A DNA stretch of 64,000 nt from Mesoterricola sediminis (GCF_030295425.1 NZ_AP027081.1:310001-374000); one strand, 5' to 3'. Counted from the first letter of the stretch, positions 8,607 to 19,580 are shown. Notes: generated from the letters alone by a model not told the origin. Program-made: numbers and translations.

Positions 8607-9776
8607 ATGAGACTGACCTGGCTGATGCCCTTGGCGATCGCCGCGGCCCTCCCCGCCGGGGCGCAGGTCGCTCCCGCGGCCGGACAGGCGCTCCCGGTCC
8701 CGGCCCTCGGCGGCGCCGCCCCGGGCCTGCCCGAGCAGCTCGCGCCTCCCCAGGAGGCGGATCCCTTCTACCTGCCGCCGGCCGCCCGGGAGTTCGTGTA
8801 CCGGGCCACCGCGCCCCAGCCCAGCGTCCACACCAAGCTCCAGAGCCTCCTGAGGGCCATCTTCCGGCCCCGGAACGACGGGGGGATGGGCCTCGTCTAC
8901 GACAACGGCCGGACCCGGACGGTGGCGGAGGTCTGGGCCGAGGGCAAGGCCAACTGCCTGTCCCTGACCGCGTTCTTCGTGATGGCCTGCCGCTCCATCG
9001 GGATCCACGAGGAGTACGCCGAGGCCGTGAACACGAACCACTGGCGGAAGGTCGGGAGCCTGATCCAGTTCGAGCGCCACGTCGTCGCCCTGACCTCCAT
9101 GGCCCCCATGGCCGACCTCATCGCCGACTTCGTGCCCGACCTGAGGAAACGGGTGGGGGCCTACGTGGTGACGATCCTTCCCGAGCCCCGGTTCCGGGCG
9201 CTGTTCTTCAGCAACCGCGCCGTGGAGGCCCTCACCGAAGGCAACCTGTTCGACGCCAAGACGAAGGCCTCGCAATCCCTGCAGGCCGACCCCGGCTCCA
9301 GCGTGGGCTGGAACATCCTCGGGGTGGTGCAGGTGCAGATGGGGGACCTGGAGGCCGCGGAGGCCTCCTACCGCAAGGCCATGGCCCTGGACCCGCGCGA
9401 CGGCGCGCCCCTGGGCAACCTGGAGGTCCTCATGCGGAACCAGGGGCGCCTCGAGGAGGCCGGCGCGTTCCGGGAGCGGGCGGAGTCGGTGCGGCGGAAG
9501 GATCCCTACTACCACGCCTACCTGGCCGAGGAGGCCCTGGGGGCCGGGGATCTCGCCGAGGCCGCCACCCGGATCCGCGGCGCCCTGAAGATCCTGCCGC
9601 GGGACCCGGACTTCCTGCTCCTGTCGGCGAGGATCAAGCTGGCCGAGGGGGACCTGGAGGGGGCCATGAAGGGCATCGAGGAGGCGCGGAAATTCGCGGA
9701 TCCCATGGAGCGGGCGCGCTACGACTCCAAGCTCGAGGCGATCCAGGGGATGAAGGAGGGGAAGCCCACGCCCTGA
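8607..9776 (+). CDS. Exported transglutaminase-like protein with TPR repeats
   Basis: A 389-residue protein with a signal peptide (about 1-20, ending PAGAQ) and an Ala/Pro-rich linker. A transglutaminase-like core follows: Cys117 sits in GKANCLSLTAFF and His158 in FERHVV, the order expected for the catalytic Cys-His pair. Residues about 230-380 form tetratricopeptide repeats, e.g. NILGVVQVQMGDLEAAEASY. Proteins of this design are usually periplasmic; possible roles are proteolysis, crosslinking or scaffolding. The substrate is unknown. It is divergent from the formyltransferase, with a 102-base shared upstream region, and 84 bases upstream of the glycosyltransferase pair. Confidence 0.72.
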   Translation: MRLTWLMPLAIAAALPAGAQVAPAAGQALPVPALGGAAPGLPEQLAPPQEADPFYLPPAAREFVYRATAPQPSVHTKLQSLLRAIFRPRNDGGMGLVYDNGRTRTVAEVWAEGKANCLSLTAFFVMACRSIGIHEEYAEAVNTNHWRKVGSLIQFERHVVALTSMAPMADLIADFVPDLRKRVGAYVVTILPEPRFRALFFSNRAVEALTEGNLFDAKTKASQSLQADPGSSVGWNILGVVQVQMGDLEAAEASYRKAMALDPRDGAPLGNLEVLMRNQGRLEEAGAFRERAESVRRKDPYYHAYLAEEALGAGDLAEAATRIRGALKILPRDPDFLLLSARIKLAEGDLEGAMKGIEEARKFADPMERARYDSKLEAIQGMKEGKPTP

Positions 9777-9860
9777 AGGTTCATTTGTCAGGCGGGGAAA
9801 TTTCCGGGAGACTGGTTCCATGCAGGAGGACCGGGAGCCCCCAACCCTTCAGGGAGTCGC

Positions 9861-11177
9861 ATGTATTTTTTCAACAGGATGCGAGCCTTCGAGAGGTCGT
9901 GGGGGAGATCTGTCAGCCGGTTGCTGACCGGACGGTCCTGGCGTCCGCCGGAGCCCGAGCCGGCTGAGGCCGCCCGAAGGCTTGCCTGGGCGGAGGGCGC
10001 CCTGGCCGGGAAGGGCCCGGGCGACGGGCTCCGGTTCGCCCTGGTGGGGCCCCTTCCGCCCGCCGCCACGGGCATCGCCCACTTCGGCGCCACCTATTTC
10101 CAGGCCCCGGGCTGGGCCCCGGACGTCTACGCGCCGGGGAGCCTGGACAGCTTGGCCGCCCAGGCGGAAAGGTGGCCCTCCGCCCGGGTGCTCCCCCTGG
10201 AAGCCCTGGGCGCCCCCGGAACCCTGGACGCCGATGTCGCCTGCGTGCTCCAGATGGGCAACTCCGCCCACCACGTGGAGACCCTGGCCGCCTTCACCCG
10301 GGTCCGGGGGGCGGGGGGGCGCCGCATCGTCTACCTCCACGACGCGCAGCTCGTGCGCCTGTGGACGGCCCGGTTCGGTTCGGACCCCTTCCGCATCCGC
10401 CGGTTCTACCGCGAGCACTACCCCGACCGGACCTTCGGGCTCATGGACCTCTACATGCCCCAGGACGCGGAATCGGCCACCCCCCGGGGCATCCGGCCCC
10501 TGGTGGCCCTGACCGCCCCGGACCTCCTGGTGGTCAACAACGCCTTCTGCGCGGACCTGGTGCGCCGGGACCTGGACGGGTGGGGGGGCGCGCCCCCGAT
10601 CCGCCAGCTCTTCCACCCGATCCCCGCCCGCCCCAACGGGGTCCAGCAGCCGCCGCGCCGGCGCCGGGTGGGCCACTTCGGCGCCATCGGGAACGGCAAG
10701 CGCATCGAGGTGCTCCTCGAGGCCATGGGGCAGGTCACCGCCCAGGAGCCGGCCACCCTGGTGCTGGCGGGCTATGAGGTGGGCCGGTTCGCCCACCGCC
10801 ACGGCCTGGACCGCCTGCCCTGGATCGAGATCCACGATTCCCCGCCGGATGACCGGCTCACGGCCCTCATGGAATCGGTGGACGTGGGCGTGCAGATGCG
10901 GAGCCAGACCCAGGGCGAGTCCTCGGGGGTGGTCGCGCAGCTCCTCTCCCTGGGCCGGCCCGTGATCGTGAGCCGGACCGGGGGCTTCGCCGAGCTGGGC
11001 GACGCCGTGACCATGGTGGATCCGGAGGCCGGGCCCCGGGAGGTGGCGGAGGCCCTCGAGGCCGCCCTGCGGGACCCCCACGACGCGAAGGCGGGCGACG
11101 TCCTCCGGAGCCACGGCCTGGAGGCCTTCCACCGGGCCTTCGAGGCCCTCCTCGACGCGCCCGGGAGCGGCCGGTGA
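9861..11177 (+). CDS. Glycosyltransferase, GT4-like (group 1)
   Basis: A 438-residue protein with a Rossmann-type start (RFALVGPLPPAATGIAHF, about 58-75). The C-terminal half is typical of retaining group 1 transferases: GHFGAIGNGKRIEVLLEA, then a donor-site segment QGESSGVVAQLLSLGRPVIV and GGFAEL. GT4 enzymes transfer a nucleotide-activated sugar to LPS core, O-antigen or exopolysaccharide in the cytoplasm. The ATG follows GGGAG at a good distance. The last codon overlaps the next transferase (GTGA), so the two are probably translated together. Donor and acceptor cannot be deduced. Confidence 0.82.
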   Translation: MYFFNRMRAFERSWGRSVSRLLTGRSWRPPEPEPAEAARRLAWAEGALAGKGPGDGLRFALVGPLPPAATGIAHFGATYFQAPGWAPDVYAPGSLDSLAAQAERWPSARVLPLEALGAPGTLDADVACVLQMGNSAHHVETLAAFTRVRGAGGRRIVYLHDAQLVRLWTARFGSDPFRIRRFYREHYPDRTFGLMDLYMPQDAESATPRGIRPLVALTAPDLLVVNNAFCADLVRRDLDGWGGAPPIRQLFHPIPARPNGVQQPPRRRRVGHFGAIGNGKRIEVLLEAMGQVTAQEPATLVLAGYEVGRFAHRHGLDRLPWIEIHDSPPDDRLTALMESVDVGVQMRSQTQGESSGVVAQLLSLGRPVIVSRTGGFAELGDAVTMVDPEAGPREVAEALEAALRDPHDAKAGDVLRSHGLEAFHRAFEALLDAPGSGR

Positions 11178-12394
11178 GCCTCCGGATCGTCCACGTCGTG
11201 GCCCACGGCTTCCTGCCGCCCCACGACGGCGGGCGGCTCAAGGCGGCCTGCCTCGCCACGGCCCTGGCCCGGTGCGGGGACCTGCACTGGGTGAGCCTGG
11301 ACGACGACCACCGGGCCCGGGGGGCCGGGGCGCCCCCGGCGGGCCTGGACCTCCCCTGGGGCGGCAGCGGCACCTGGCACGGCTTCATGGGCCAGTCCGC
11401 CAAGCGCCGTCCCTTCCCGCGGAGCGTGGGCGGCTGGCTCCGGGCCGCCCGGGCCGGGGTCCGCCTTCCCCTGCCGTGGATGCCCTACTCCGAGCGCCAC
11501 GGGGAGGTCCAGGCGGCCCTGGCCCGCCTCCGGCCCGACCTGGTGGTCGCGGACGAGACCCTCCTGGCCCCCTTCGCCGCCTTCGCCCCGGCGAAGTGGC
11601 GCGTCGTCCACACCCACAACCACGACGCCGCCCTCCTGGCCCAGGAGGTCTTCGCGGCCGGGGGGCGGGGACACCAGGCCCGCGCCGCGGCCCGCCTCGT
11701 GCGCATCGAGCGGGAGATCTTCCCCCGCCTGGACCAGGTCTGGGGCGTCCGGGAGGCGGACCTGGAGGCCTACCGCGCCGGAGGGGTGGACGGCTCGAAG
11801 CTCTTCCTGGCCCCCAACGTCATTCCCGACCCCTGCTTCCTGGACGGCGAGGCCCCCCTGCCGCCGGGACGGGCCGTCTTCTTCGGATCGCTCTGGTACC
11901 CGCCCAACCAGGACGCGCTGGCGTGGCTCCTGGACCTGTGGCCGCCGGTCGCGGCCGCGCTGCCCGGGGCGCGGCTGACCCTGGCCGGCAGGGGCTGTCC
12001 CGGGGCCCTGGAAGCGCGGGTCCGCGCCACGCCGGGCCTGGACCTGGCCGGCTTCGTGCCGGACCTGGCCAGCCTCCTCCGGGCGTCGGGGGTGGCGGTC
12101 ATCCCCCTCCGGGCCGGGGGCGGCACCAAGATCAAGACCCTGGAGGCGATGGCCGCCGGCCTTCCCATCCTCGCGACTTCGGTGGCCGCGGAAGGGCTGG
12201 GGTTGCGGGACGGCGAGCACGCGGTGATCCGCGATGAGCCGGAGGCCTTCCGGGAGGCCCTGGCGGCCATGCTGCGGGAGCCCGGCGCCTGGCGCGCCAT
12301 GGGCCTGCGGGCCCGGGACCTGGCCCGGGAGCGGTTCTCCCAGGCGGCCCTCGACGCGGCGGTGGGGCGCGCCGTGGACGCCCTGCGGGGCTGA
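11174..12394 (+). CDS. Glycosyltransferase, GT4-like (group 1), coupled to the preceding one
   Basis: This 406-residue protein starts at a GTG overlapping the TGA of the upstream transferase. The N-terminus LRIVHVVAHGFLPPHDGGR is the acceptor-side Rossmann start. The donor-side motif AGGGTKIKTLEAMAAGLPI with the conserved Glu lies near residues 314-332, followed by EGLGLRDGEHAVI. It resembles transferases for core LPS or polysaccharide assembly. Its 3' end converges on rfaE2, leaving five bases. Together with rfaE2, the pair suggests heptose-containing LPS core assembly, but this is context only. Confidence 0.83.
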   Translation: MSLRIVHVVAHGFLPPHDGGRLKAACLATALARCGDLHWVSLDDDHRARGAGAPPAGLDLPWGGSGTWHGFMGQSAKRRPFPRSVGGWLRAARAGVRLPLPWMPYSERHGEVQAALARLRPDLVVADETLLAPFAAFAPAKWRVVHTHNHDAALLAQEVFAAGGRGHQARAAARLVRIEREIFPRLDQVWGVREADLEAYRAGGVDGSKLFLAPNVIPDPCFLDGEAPLPPGRAVFFGSLWYPPNQDALAWLLDLWPPVAAALPGARLTLAGRGCPGALEARVRATPGLDLAGFVPDLASLLRASGVAVIPLRAGGGTKIKTLEAMAAGLPILATSVAAEGLGLRDGEHAVIRDEPEAFREALAAMLREPGAWRAMGLRARDLARERFSQAALDAAVGRAVDALRG

Positions 12395-12399
12395 CCGGG

Positions 12400-12891
12400 T
12401 CAGTCCGCGAGCACGCCCCGTCCGGTGCGGATGCGGTTGACGATGGTCGTCGTGCTGTGGCCGGGAAGGAAGGGGATCAGGACGAGCCGGCCGCCCCGGG
12501 CCTCCACCACGTCGCGTCCCACCACCGTGTCGGGCGTGTAGTCGCCGCCCTTCACCAGGACATCGGGCTGGAGGGCGGTGATGAGGTCCAGCGGGGTGTC
12601 CTCGTCGAACCGCACCACGGCGTCCACGCTGCGCAGGCCCAGGAGCACCAGGGCCCGGGCGTTCTCGTCCTGCAGGGGCCGGGAGGCCCCCTTGAGCCGG
12701 GCCACGGAGGCGTCGCTGTTCAGGCCCACCACGAGGAAGTCGCCCAGGGCCCGGGCGTCCTCCAGGTACTGGACGTGGCCGGGGTGGATCAGGTCGAAGC
12801 AACCATTGGTGAAACAGAGGGTTGAGGGGCGATCGGGGTGGGCCTGGAGGAAGGCGGCGGCATCCGGGAAGTAGCGGGCGGGTGAACTCAT
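12400..12891 (-). CDS. rfaE2: D-glycero-beta-D-manno-heptose 1-phosphate adenylyltransferase (HldE domain II / RfaE2)
   Basis: A 163-residue nucleotidyltransferase. It carries the cytidylyltransferase-type signature [17 protein letters not shown] (HPGH at 36-39), the [11 protein letters not shown] segment and [12 protein letters not shown]. This combination is characteristic of the C-terminal half of HldE, which makes ADP-heptose for LPS inner core from heptose-1-phosphate and ATP. As in many non-enteric bacteria, the kinase domain is not fused. I chose the second in-frame ATG because the family homology starts there; an earlier ATG would add eight residues. It is divergent from the FmdB gene. 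Confidence 0.9.
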   Translation of the reverse strand: MSSPARYFPDAAAFLQAHPDRPSTLCFTNGCFDLIHPGHVQYLEDARALGDFLVVGLNSDASVARLKGASRPLQDENARALVLLGLRSVDAVVRFDEDTPLDLITALQPDVLVKGGDYTPDTVVGRDVVEARGGRLVLIPFLPGHSTTTIVNRIRTGRGVLAD

Positions 12892-12950
12892 GGACGTCCT
12901 GAGATAGAATGTCAAGTTCCGGCCGGACCGGCCGGTCAGTTGAGGATGAC

Positions 12951-13226
12951 ATGCCCCTTTACGAATACCGCTGCGAATCCTGCGGCGAGCAGGAAGAAAA
13001 GCTTGAGGGCTTCTCTGCTCCCACTGAGCACGCCTGCGAGGCCTGCGGGGCCCCGGCCGGCATGAAGCGCCAGATCTCCCGCACGGCTTTCAACCTGGCT
13101 GGCGGTGGCTGGTACGCCGGCGGGTACAGCACCGCGGCGCCGACCCCCAAGGCCGACGCCTCTCCCGCCCCCGCGGCCCCCAAGGGCTGCGCCGGCGGCT
13201 GCGCCTGCCACGGCGGCGGCAACTGA
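12951..13226 (+). CDS. FmdB-type zinc ribbon protein
   Basis: The 91-residue protein begins [12 protein letters not shown], the hallmark of the FmdB putative regulatory family. One zinc ribbon is formed by Cys8, Cys11, Cys29 and Cys32. The C-terminus is Ala/Pro-rich and ends in a second Cys/Gly/His cluster ([11 protein letters not shown]), common in this family. The function is unknown; a nucleic-acid or ribosome-linked role has been suggested for the family. It lies 201 bases upstream of rpsL and is divergent from rfaE2. ATG chosen at the conserved MPLYEY start. Confidence 0.85.
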   Translation: MPLYEYRCESCGEQEEKLEGFSAPTEHACEACGAPAGMKRQISRTAFNLAGGGWYAGGYSTAAPTPKADASPAPAAPKGCAGGCACHGGGN

Positions 13227-13283
13227 ACCCGGCCGGAAGACGGGCGGCGCTCCGGTCCGTGGACCGAATTTACACAATGGCGC

Positions 13284-13311
13284 TGGACATTCCTTGAATT
13301 TTCGGTAGGAT
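13284..13311 (+). promoter_or_regulatory. Candidate sigma-70 promoter of the str operon
   Basis: TGGACA (5 of 6 to the -35 consensus) and TAGGAT (4 of 6 to the -10 consensus) are separated by 16 bases in a locally AT-rich patch. They lie about 115 bases before rpsL, in the only sizeable gap upstream of the ribosomal superoperon. This would give an untranslated leader of roughly 110 bases. Read by eye; no start site data. Confidence 0.45.
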
Positions 13312-13427
13312 TTCAGATTCCCGGGACCATCGGTCCCGCGGATTTCCGCCCGACGTCCCCCCGCGGGACCTCTCCGGCGCCGGCCGCAGCGACCGTGTCC
13401 TGCGCGCCCAAACCATAGGAGGATGGT

Positions 13428-13826
13428 GTGCCAACCATCAATCAGCTGATCCGCCAGGGGCGGAGCACCTTCGAGAACAAGACCAAGAGCCCGGCGCTTG
13501 ACGCCTGCCCGCAGAAGCGGGGCGTCTGCACCCGCGTCTTCACCACCACCCCGAAGAAGCCGAACTCGGCGCTCCGGAAGGTGGCCCGTGTGCGGCTCAC
13601 CAACGGCATCGAGTGCACGACGTACATCCCGGGCGTCGGCCACAACCTGCAGGAGCACAGCATCGTGCTCATCCGCGGTGGCCGTGTGAAGGACCTCCCG
13701 GGCGTTCGCTACCACGTGGTCCGCGGCACCCTCGACGCCACTGGCGTCGCCGGCCGCAACCAGTCCCGTTCCAAGTACGGCGCGAAGCGGCCCAAGGCCG
13801 GCGCCGCCGCCGCGAAGAAGAAGTGA
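13428..13826 (+). CDS. rpsL: 30S ribosomal protein S12
   Basis: A 132-residue S12 beginning at GTG after a strong Shine-Dalgarno (AGGAGG). It has the decoding-centre loop [19 protein letters not shown] with unmutated Lys, the position altered in streptomycin resistance, and [13 protein letters not shown]. The C-terminus is a few residues longer than the E. coli protein and ends in an Ala/Lys tail. S12 sits at the 30S decoding site and monitors codon-anticodon geometry. It is the first gene of the str operon; rpsG follows after seven bases. Confidence 0.97.
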   Translation: MPTINQLIRQGRSTFENKTKSPALDACPQKRGVCTRVFTTTPKKPNSALRKVARVRLTNGIECTTYIPGVGHNLQEHSIVLIRGGRVKDLPGVRYHVVRGTLDATGVAGRNQSRSKYGAKRPKAGAAAAKKK

Positions 13827-13833
13827 GGTAGCC

Positions 13834-14304
13834 ATGTCCCGTCGTTCCAGCCCAGCCAAGCGCGAGATCCTTCCCGATCCCATCTACAACAGCCTCGTCG
13901 TCTCCAAGTTCATCAACGTCCTGATGGAGCGCGGCAAGAAGTCCACCGCCGAGCGGATCCTCTACGGAGCGCTCGAGATCGTGGCCAAGAAGTCCGGCGA
14001 GGATGCCCTGGAGGCCTTCCAGAAGGCCCTGAACAACATCAAGCCCAGCGTCGAGGTCAAGTCCCGCCGCGTGGGCGGCGCCACCTACCAGGTCCCCGTG
14101 GAGGTTCCCCAGAACCGCCGCCAGTCCCTGGCCATGCGCTGGCTCAAGACGTACTCCGCCGGCCGCGGCGAGCGCACCATGCGCGACAAGCTCGCCGGCG
14201 AGATCCTGGACGCCATGAACTTCCGTGGCTCCTCCGTGAAGAAGAAGGACGACGTCCACAAGATGGCCGAGGCCAACAAGGCGTTCGCCCACTTCCGCTG
14301 GTAG
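13834..14304 (+). CDS. rpsG: 30S ribosomal protein S7
   Basis: A 156-residue S7, the usual length. It opens [20 protein letters not shown] and contains [12 protein letters not shown] and [15 protein letters not shown]7 nucleates assembly of the 30S head by binding the 3' major domain of 16S rRNA and contacts the E site. The gap to rpsL is only seven bases, so the large rpsL-rpsG regulatory spacer known from E. coli is absent. A strong intrinsic terminator follows it, separating it from fusA. Confidence 0.97.
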   Translation: MSRRSSPAKREILPDPIYNSLVVSKFINVLMERGKKSTAERILYGALEIVAKKSGEDALEAFQKALNNIKPSVEVKSRRVGGATYQVPVEVPQNRRQSLAMRWLKTYSAGRGERTMRDKLAGEILDAMNFRGSSVKKKDDVHKMAEANKAFAHFRW

Positions 14305-14322
14305 CAGATACCGTCCGCAAAA

Positions 14323-14355
14323 CGGGGCCGATCGAACGGATCGGCCCCGGTTTTT
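14323..14355 (+). terminator. Intrinsic terminator between rpsG and fusA
   Basis: An 11-bp perfect GC-rich stem (CGGGGCCGATC pairing with GATCGGCCCCG) with a five-base loop is followed by one G and five Ts. It lies 19 bases after the rpsG stop. Its position inside the str operon means fusA probably has partial read-through or its own promoter. Confidence 0.85.
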
Positions 14356-14421
14356 GCCCCCCGCAGTCCCGCTTTGAATCCCGAATCCGCTGTTTGATTA
14401 CCTGACTCCAAGGAGGCCTCC

Positions 14422-16530
<2,109 letters not shown>

Positions 16531-16541
16531 GTTATTGAAAA

Positions 16542-16563
16542 CCGGGGCGTTGCGGCGCCCCGG
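16542..16563 (+). terminator. GC-rich hairpin after fusA
   Basis: An 8-bp perfect stem (CCGGGGCG/CGCCCCGG, six-base loop) starts 11 bases after the fusA stop. The following tract is only weakly T-rich (CCGCTTTCC), so termination efficiency is uncertain. Confidence 0.5.
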
Positions 16564-16679
16564 CCGCTTTCCACAGCCCCCCGCCAGGGGGGTGAGGCCG
16601 CCTGAGAACCCCGGTTCGAGGCCTCCAGATACCCAGGACCGACGGAGGGGCGACCCTCCCGAAATCCCTTGATAACCAA

Positions 16680-16707
16680 AAAAGCCATTGCGAAATCAAT
16701 GGCTTTT
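16680..16707. terminator. AT-flanked hairpin ahead of the S10 operon
   Basis: An 11-bp perfect inverted repeat (AAAAGCCATTG, six-base loop CGAAAT, CAATGGCTTTT) lies about 100 bases upstream of rpsJ. A-rich on the left and T-rich on the right, it has the form of a bidirectional intrinsic terminator. It is also the most AT-rich spot in the region, so it may instead or also shape promoter access for the S10 operon. Confidence 0.55.
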
Positions 16708-16715
16708 GATATTCT
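16688..16715 (+). promoter_or_regulatory. Weak candidate promoter for the S10 operon
   Basis: TTGCGA and TATTCT, each 4 of 6 to the sigma-70 boxes and 16 bases apart, overlap the right half of the hairpin at 16680-16707. The expected leader would be about 85 bases before rpsJ. The match is modest; position and AT content are the main support. Confidence 0.3.
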
Positions 16716-16807
16716 GATCAGCCCTGTCCCAGTTCCCGGGACAACAAACCCATGGGCGGTCAGCGCCCCACATCTATGGACGGCCCGTCCGTCCCAATGG
16801 AGTGAAG

Positions 16808-17134
16808 ATGAAAGACAATATTCGCATCCGTCTGCGAGCCTTCGACCACCGTCTGCTGGACCAGTCCACCCGTGAAATCGTGGACACCGCCAAGCGCACG
16901 GGGGCCCAGGTGGCGGGGCCGATCCCCCTCCCCACCCGGACGTCGAAGTACACCGTCAACCGCTCTCCCCACGTGGACAAGAAGAGCCGGGACCAGTTCG
17001 AGATCCGCACCCACAAGCGGCTCCTCGACATCCTGAACCCCACGCAGAACACCGTGGACACCCTCATGCGCCTGGACCTCCCGGCGGGTGTGGACGTCGA
17101 GATCAAGGTGTTCAGCCGTCAGGGCAACCGGTAA
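16808..17134 (+). CDS. rpsJ: 30S ribosomal protein S10
   Basis: A 108-residue S10 ([21 protein letters not shown]; later [17 protein letters not shown] and RTHKRLLDI). The ATG at this position is five bases after GGAG; a GTG two codons upstream is also open but lies on top of that site. S10 is in the 30S head and also acts in transcription antitermination with NusB in other bacteria. It heads the S10 operon. In E. coli the L4 autoregulatory leader lies before rpsJ; here the 277-base gap with hairpins could serve that purpose. Confidence 0.97.
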   Translation: MKDNIRIRLRAFDHRLLDQSTREIVDTAKRTGAQVAGPIPLPTRTSKYTVNRSPHVDKKSRDQFEIRTHKRLLDILNPTQNTVDTLMRLDLPAGVDVEIKVFSRQGNR

Positions 17135-17149
17135 GGGAGGGGAGGGATA

Positions 17150-17776
17150 ATGACCAAAGGAATCATCGGCAAGAAGCTGGGGATGACCCAGATCTTCAAC
17201 GAGAAGGGCCAGATCGTCCCCGTGACCGTCATCCAGGCGGGCCCCTGTGTCGTCGTGATGCGCAAGACCGTCGCCCGTGACGGCTACGAGGCCGTGCAGG
17301 TGGGCTTCGTGGATCCCCAGGGCGGCAAGCGCGCCTCCAAGCCCGAGAAGGGCCACTGCGAGAAGCACGGCGTGGCGCCTGTCCGCGTCCTGCGCGAGCT
17401 CAAGGTGGACGCCGCCTCCTCCCTGAAGGAAGGCGACTCCATCCTGGCCGACCAGTTCGAGGCCAACACCAAGGTGCACGTCACCGGCATCAGCAAGGGC
17501 AAGGGCTTCGCCGGCGTCATGAAGCGCCACCACTTCAAGGGCGGCCGCGCCACCCACGGCTCCATGTTCCACCGCGCCCCCGGCTCCATCGGCGGGTCCT
17601 CGTATCCCAGCCGCGTTTGGCCTGGCATGCGCATGGGCGGCCACATGGGCGCCGAGCAGGTCACCGTCCGCAATCTGGAAGTGGCCCGCGTGGACGCCGA
17701 GAACAACCTGCTGCTCATCAAAGGCGCCGTTCCCGGCCCCAAGGGCGGCTACGTCGTGATCAAGCAGGAGGCGTAA
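17150..17776 (+). CDS. rplC: 50S ribosomal protein L3
   Basis: This 208-residue L3 opens with GIIGKKLGMTQIF. The central loop GRATHGSMFHRAPGSIGGSS reaches the peptidyl-transferase centre, and the Gln substrate for methylation in some bacteria would lie in this region. The length is normal. It follows rpsJ by 15 bases with a GGAGGG site and precedes rplD by two bases. Confidence 0.97.
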   Translation: MTKGIIGKKLGMTQIFNEKGQIVPVTVIQAGPCVVVMRKTVARDGYEAVQVGFVDPQGGKRASKPEKGHCEKHGVAPVRVLRELKVDAASSLKEGDSILADQFEANTKVHVTGISKGKGFAGVMKRHHFKGGRATHGSMFHRAPGSIGGSSYPSRVWPGMRMGGHMGAEQVTVRNLEVARVDAENNLLLIKGAVPGPKGGYVVIKQEA

Positions 17777-17778
17777 AG

Positions 17779-18408
17779 ATGGCGACCTTCAATCATCCCG
17801 TCGTCAACCTCGAGAACAAGGCCGCCGGCAGCGTCGAGCTCCTGGCCGAGGTCTTCAAGCTCGAGGAGGTCAACAACCACCTGATCTGGGAAGCCGTCCG
17901 CCACCACCTGGCCCGCCGCCGCGCCGGCACCGCCAAGACCAAGGACAAGTCCGAGGTTTCCGGCTCCGGTCGCAAGCTGTGGAAGCAGAAGGGCACCGGC
18001 CGCGCCCGCGTCGGCTCCATCCGTTCCACCCTGTGGAAGGGCGGCGGCACGGCCCACGGCCCGAACCCCCGCTGCTTCGACTACGCGTTCCCCAAGCGGG
18101 CCCGTCGCGCCGCCCTGCGCAACGCCCTCTCCGTCAAGTTCGCCTCCGGCCAGGTCCTGGTCGTCGAGGACTGGACGGTGGACTCCCACAAGACCAAGGC
18201 CCTGATCGCCACGCTCGGCAAGATCGGCGTGAGCGGCTCCGCCCTCCTGGTGGGGACCTCCGAGAAGGCCGCCATGGCCGCCGCCAACAACCCCAAGCTC
18301 GCCACCATCGAGAGCCTGGGCGTCAACGTCTATGACCTTCTGAAGTACGACCAGGTCGTCTTCTCCAAGGAAGCGATCCTGGCCCTCCAGGAAGTGGTGA
18401 AGCCATGA
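17779..18408 (+). CDS. rplD: 50S ribosomal protein L4
   Basis: A 209-residue L4 with the exit-tunnel loop GRKLWKQKGTGRARVGS and KGGGTAHGPNPR. C-terminal VVEDWTVDSHKTKAL and NVYDLLKYDQVV are typical. L4 lines the nascent-peptide tunnel and, in enterobacteria, autoregulates the S10 operon. The ATG is two bases after the rplC stop. The long open frame upstream belongs to another reading frame of rplC and is not part of the gene. Confidence 0.97.
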   Translation: MATFNHPVVNLENKAAGSVELLAEVFKLEEVNNHLIWEAVRHHLARRRAGTAKTKDKSEVSGSGRKLWKQKGTGRARVGSIRSTLWKGGGTAHGPNPRCFDYAFPKRARRAALRNALSVKFASGQVLVVEDWTVDSHKTKALIATLGKIGVSGSALLVGTSEKAAMAAANNPKLATIESLGVNVYDLLKYDQVVFSKEAILALQEVVKP

Positions 18409-18683
18409 CCAAGATTTTCGAAGTGATCCGCAAGCCCCTCCTCACCGAGAAGGGCCAGATCCTCCGCGAGGCCAACATCCAGGTCTTCGAGGTGGCCACC
18501 TGGGCGACCAAGCACCAGATCAAGGAGGCCGCCGAGCTCCTGCTCCAGGCCAAGGTCAAGTCCATCCGCACCGTCTCGGTGCCGGCCAAGGCCAAGCGCC
18601 TGGGCCGCTGGATGGGCACCACCGGATCCATGAAGAAGGCCTACATCGAACTGGCTGAGGCCGCCGCCGAGGCCGCCGAGTAG
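18405..18683 (+). CDS. rplW: 50S ribosomal protein L23
   Basis: A 92-residue L23, overlapping the rplD stop (ATGA). It has the signature IRKPLLTEKGQ near the start and RLGRWMGTTGSMKKAYIEL. L23 surrounds the tunnel exit and docks trigger factor and SRP. An unusual hairpin lies between it and rplB. Confidence 0.96.
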   Translation: MTKIFEVIRKPLLTEKGQILREANIQVFEVATWATKHQIKEAAELLLQAKVKSIRTVSVPAKAKRLGRWMGTTGSMKKAYIELAEAAAEAAE

Positions 18684-18696
18684 GCATCCATCACCC

Positions 18697-18737
18697 GTCG
18701 GACGGACAAGCGTTGCCACTATCGTCCGACCCTTTTT
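18697..18737 (+). terminator. Terminator-like hairpin inside the S10 operon (rplW-rplB)
   Basis: GTCGGACG at 18697-18704 pairs perfectly with CGTCCGAC at 18723-18730, enclosing an 18-base loop. It is followed by CC and five Ts, then the GAGG of rplB. The layout is that of a weak intrinsic terminator or attenuator in the only gap (65 bases) of the S10 operon between rpsJ and rplX. Confidence 0.5.
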
Positions 18738-18748
18738 GAGGCACAACC

Positions 18749-19570
18749 ATGAGCATCAAGCTGCTCAAGCCCACGACCCCCGGTCAGCGCGGCATGTCGA
18801 AGCAGGGCTTCGAGGAGATCACCACCTCGAAGCCTGAGCGTTCCCTGATCGCCAAGATCAACCGCACCGGTGGCCGCTCCAACACGGGCCGCATCACCAC
18901 CCGCCACATCGGCGGCGGCCACAAGCGCCGCTACCGCGTGATCGACTTCAAGCGGAACAAGGCCGACGTCCCGGCCCGGGTCGCCACCATCGAATACGAC
19001 CCCAACCGCACCGCCCGCATCGCGCTGCTGGTCTACGCCGACGGCGAGAAGCGCTACATCCTGGCCCCCGATGGCCTGGAAGTGGGCCGCACCGTCCTGA
19101 GCGGGAAGAACGCCGACATCCTGGTCGGCAACGCCCTGCCCCTGAAGAACATCCCCCTGGGCACCGAAGTCCACAACATCGAGCTGAAGCCCGGCAAGGG
19201 CGGCCAGATCGCCCGCGCCGCCGGCACCTTCGCCCAGCTCGTGGCCAAGGACTCCGAATACGCCCAGCTCCGCATGCCCTCCGGCGAGATCCGCAAGATC
19301 CACCTGGAGTGCGCCGCCACCATCGGCAAGGTGGGCAACCTCCAGCACGAGAACGTGTCCCTGGGCAAGGCCGGCCGCAAGATCTGGCTGGGCATCCGCC
19401 CGACCGTTCGTGGTGTGGTCATGAACCCGGTCGATCACCCCCACGGCGGCGGCGAAGGCCGCACGTCCGGTGGCCGTCACCCTGTGACGCCCTGGGGCCA
19501 GCCGACCCGTGGCCACAAGACGCGCACCAACAAGCGCACGACCAAGTTCATCGTCAAGCGGATCAACTAG
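18749..19570 (+). CDS. rplB: 50S ribosomal protein L2
   Basis: A 273-residue L2 of normal length. It has [16 protein letters not shown] in the N-terminal part and the peptidyl-transferase-proximal stretch [16 protein letters not shown], including the conserved His, near residue 230. The C-terminus ends KKTRTNKRT-like basic residues. L2 is needed for subunit joining and peptidyl transfer. GAGG eight bases upstream serves the ATG. Confidence 0.97.
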   Translation: MSIKLLKPTTPGQRGMSKQGFEEITTSKPERSLIAKINRTGGRSNTGRITTRHIGGGHKRRYRVIDFKRNKADVPARVATIEYDPNRTARIALLVYADGEKRYILAPDGLEVGRTVLSGKNADILVGNALPLKNIPLGTEVHNIELKPGKGGQIARAAGTFAQLVAKDSEYAQLRMPSGEIRKIHLECAATIGKVGNLQHENVSLGKAGRKIWLGIRPTVRGVVMNPVDHPHGGGEGRTSGGRHPVTPWGQPTRGHKTRTNKRTTKFIVKRIN

Positions 19571-19580
19571 GAGGCTATCC

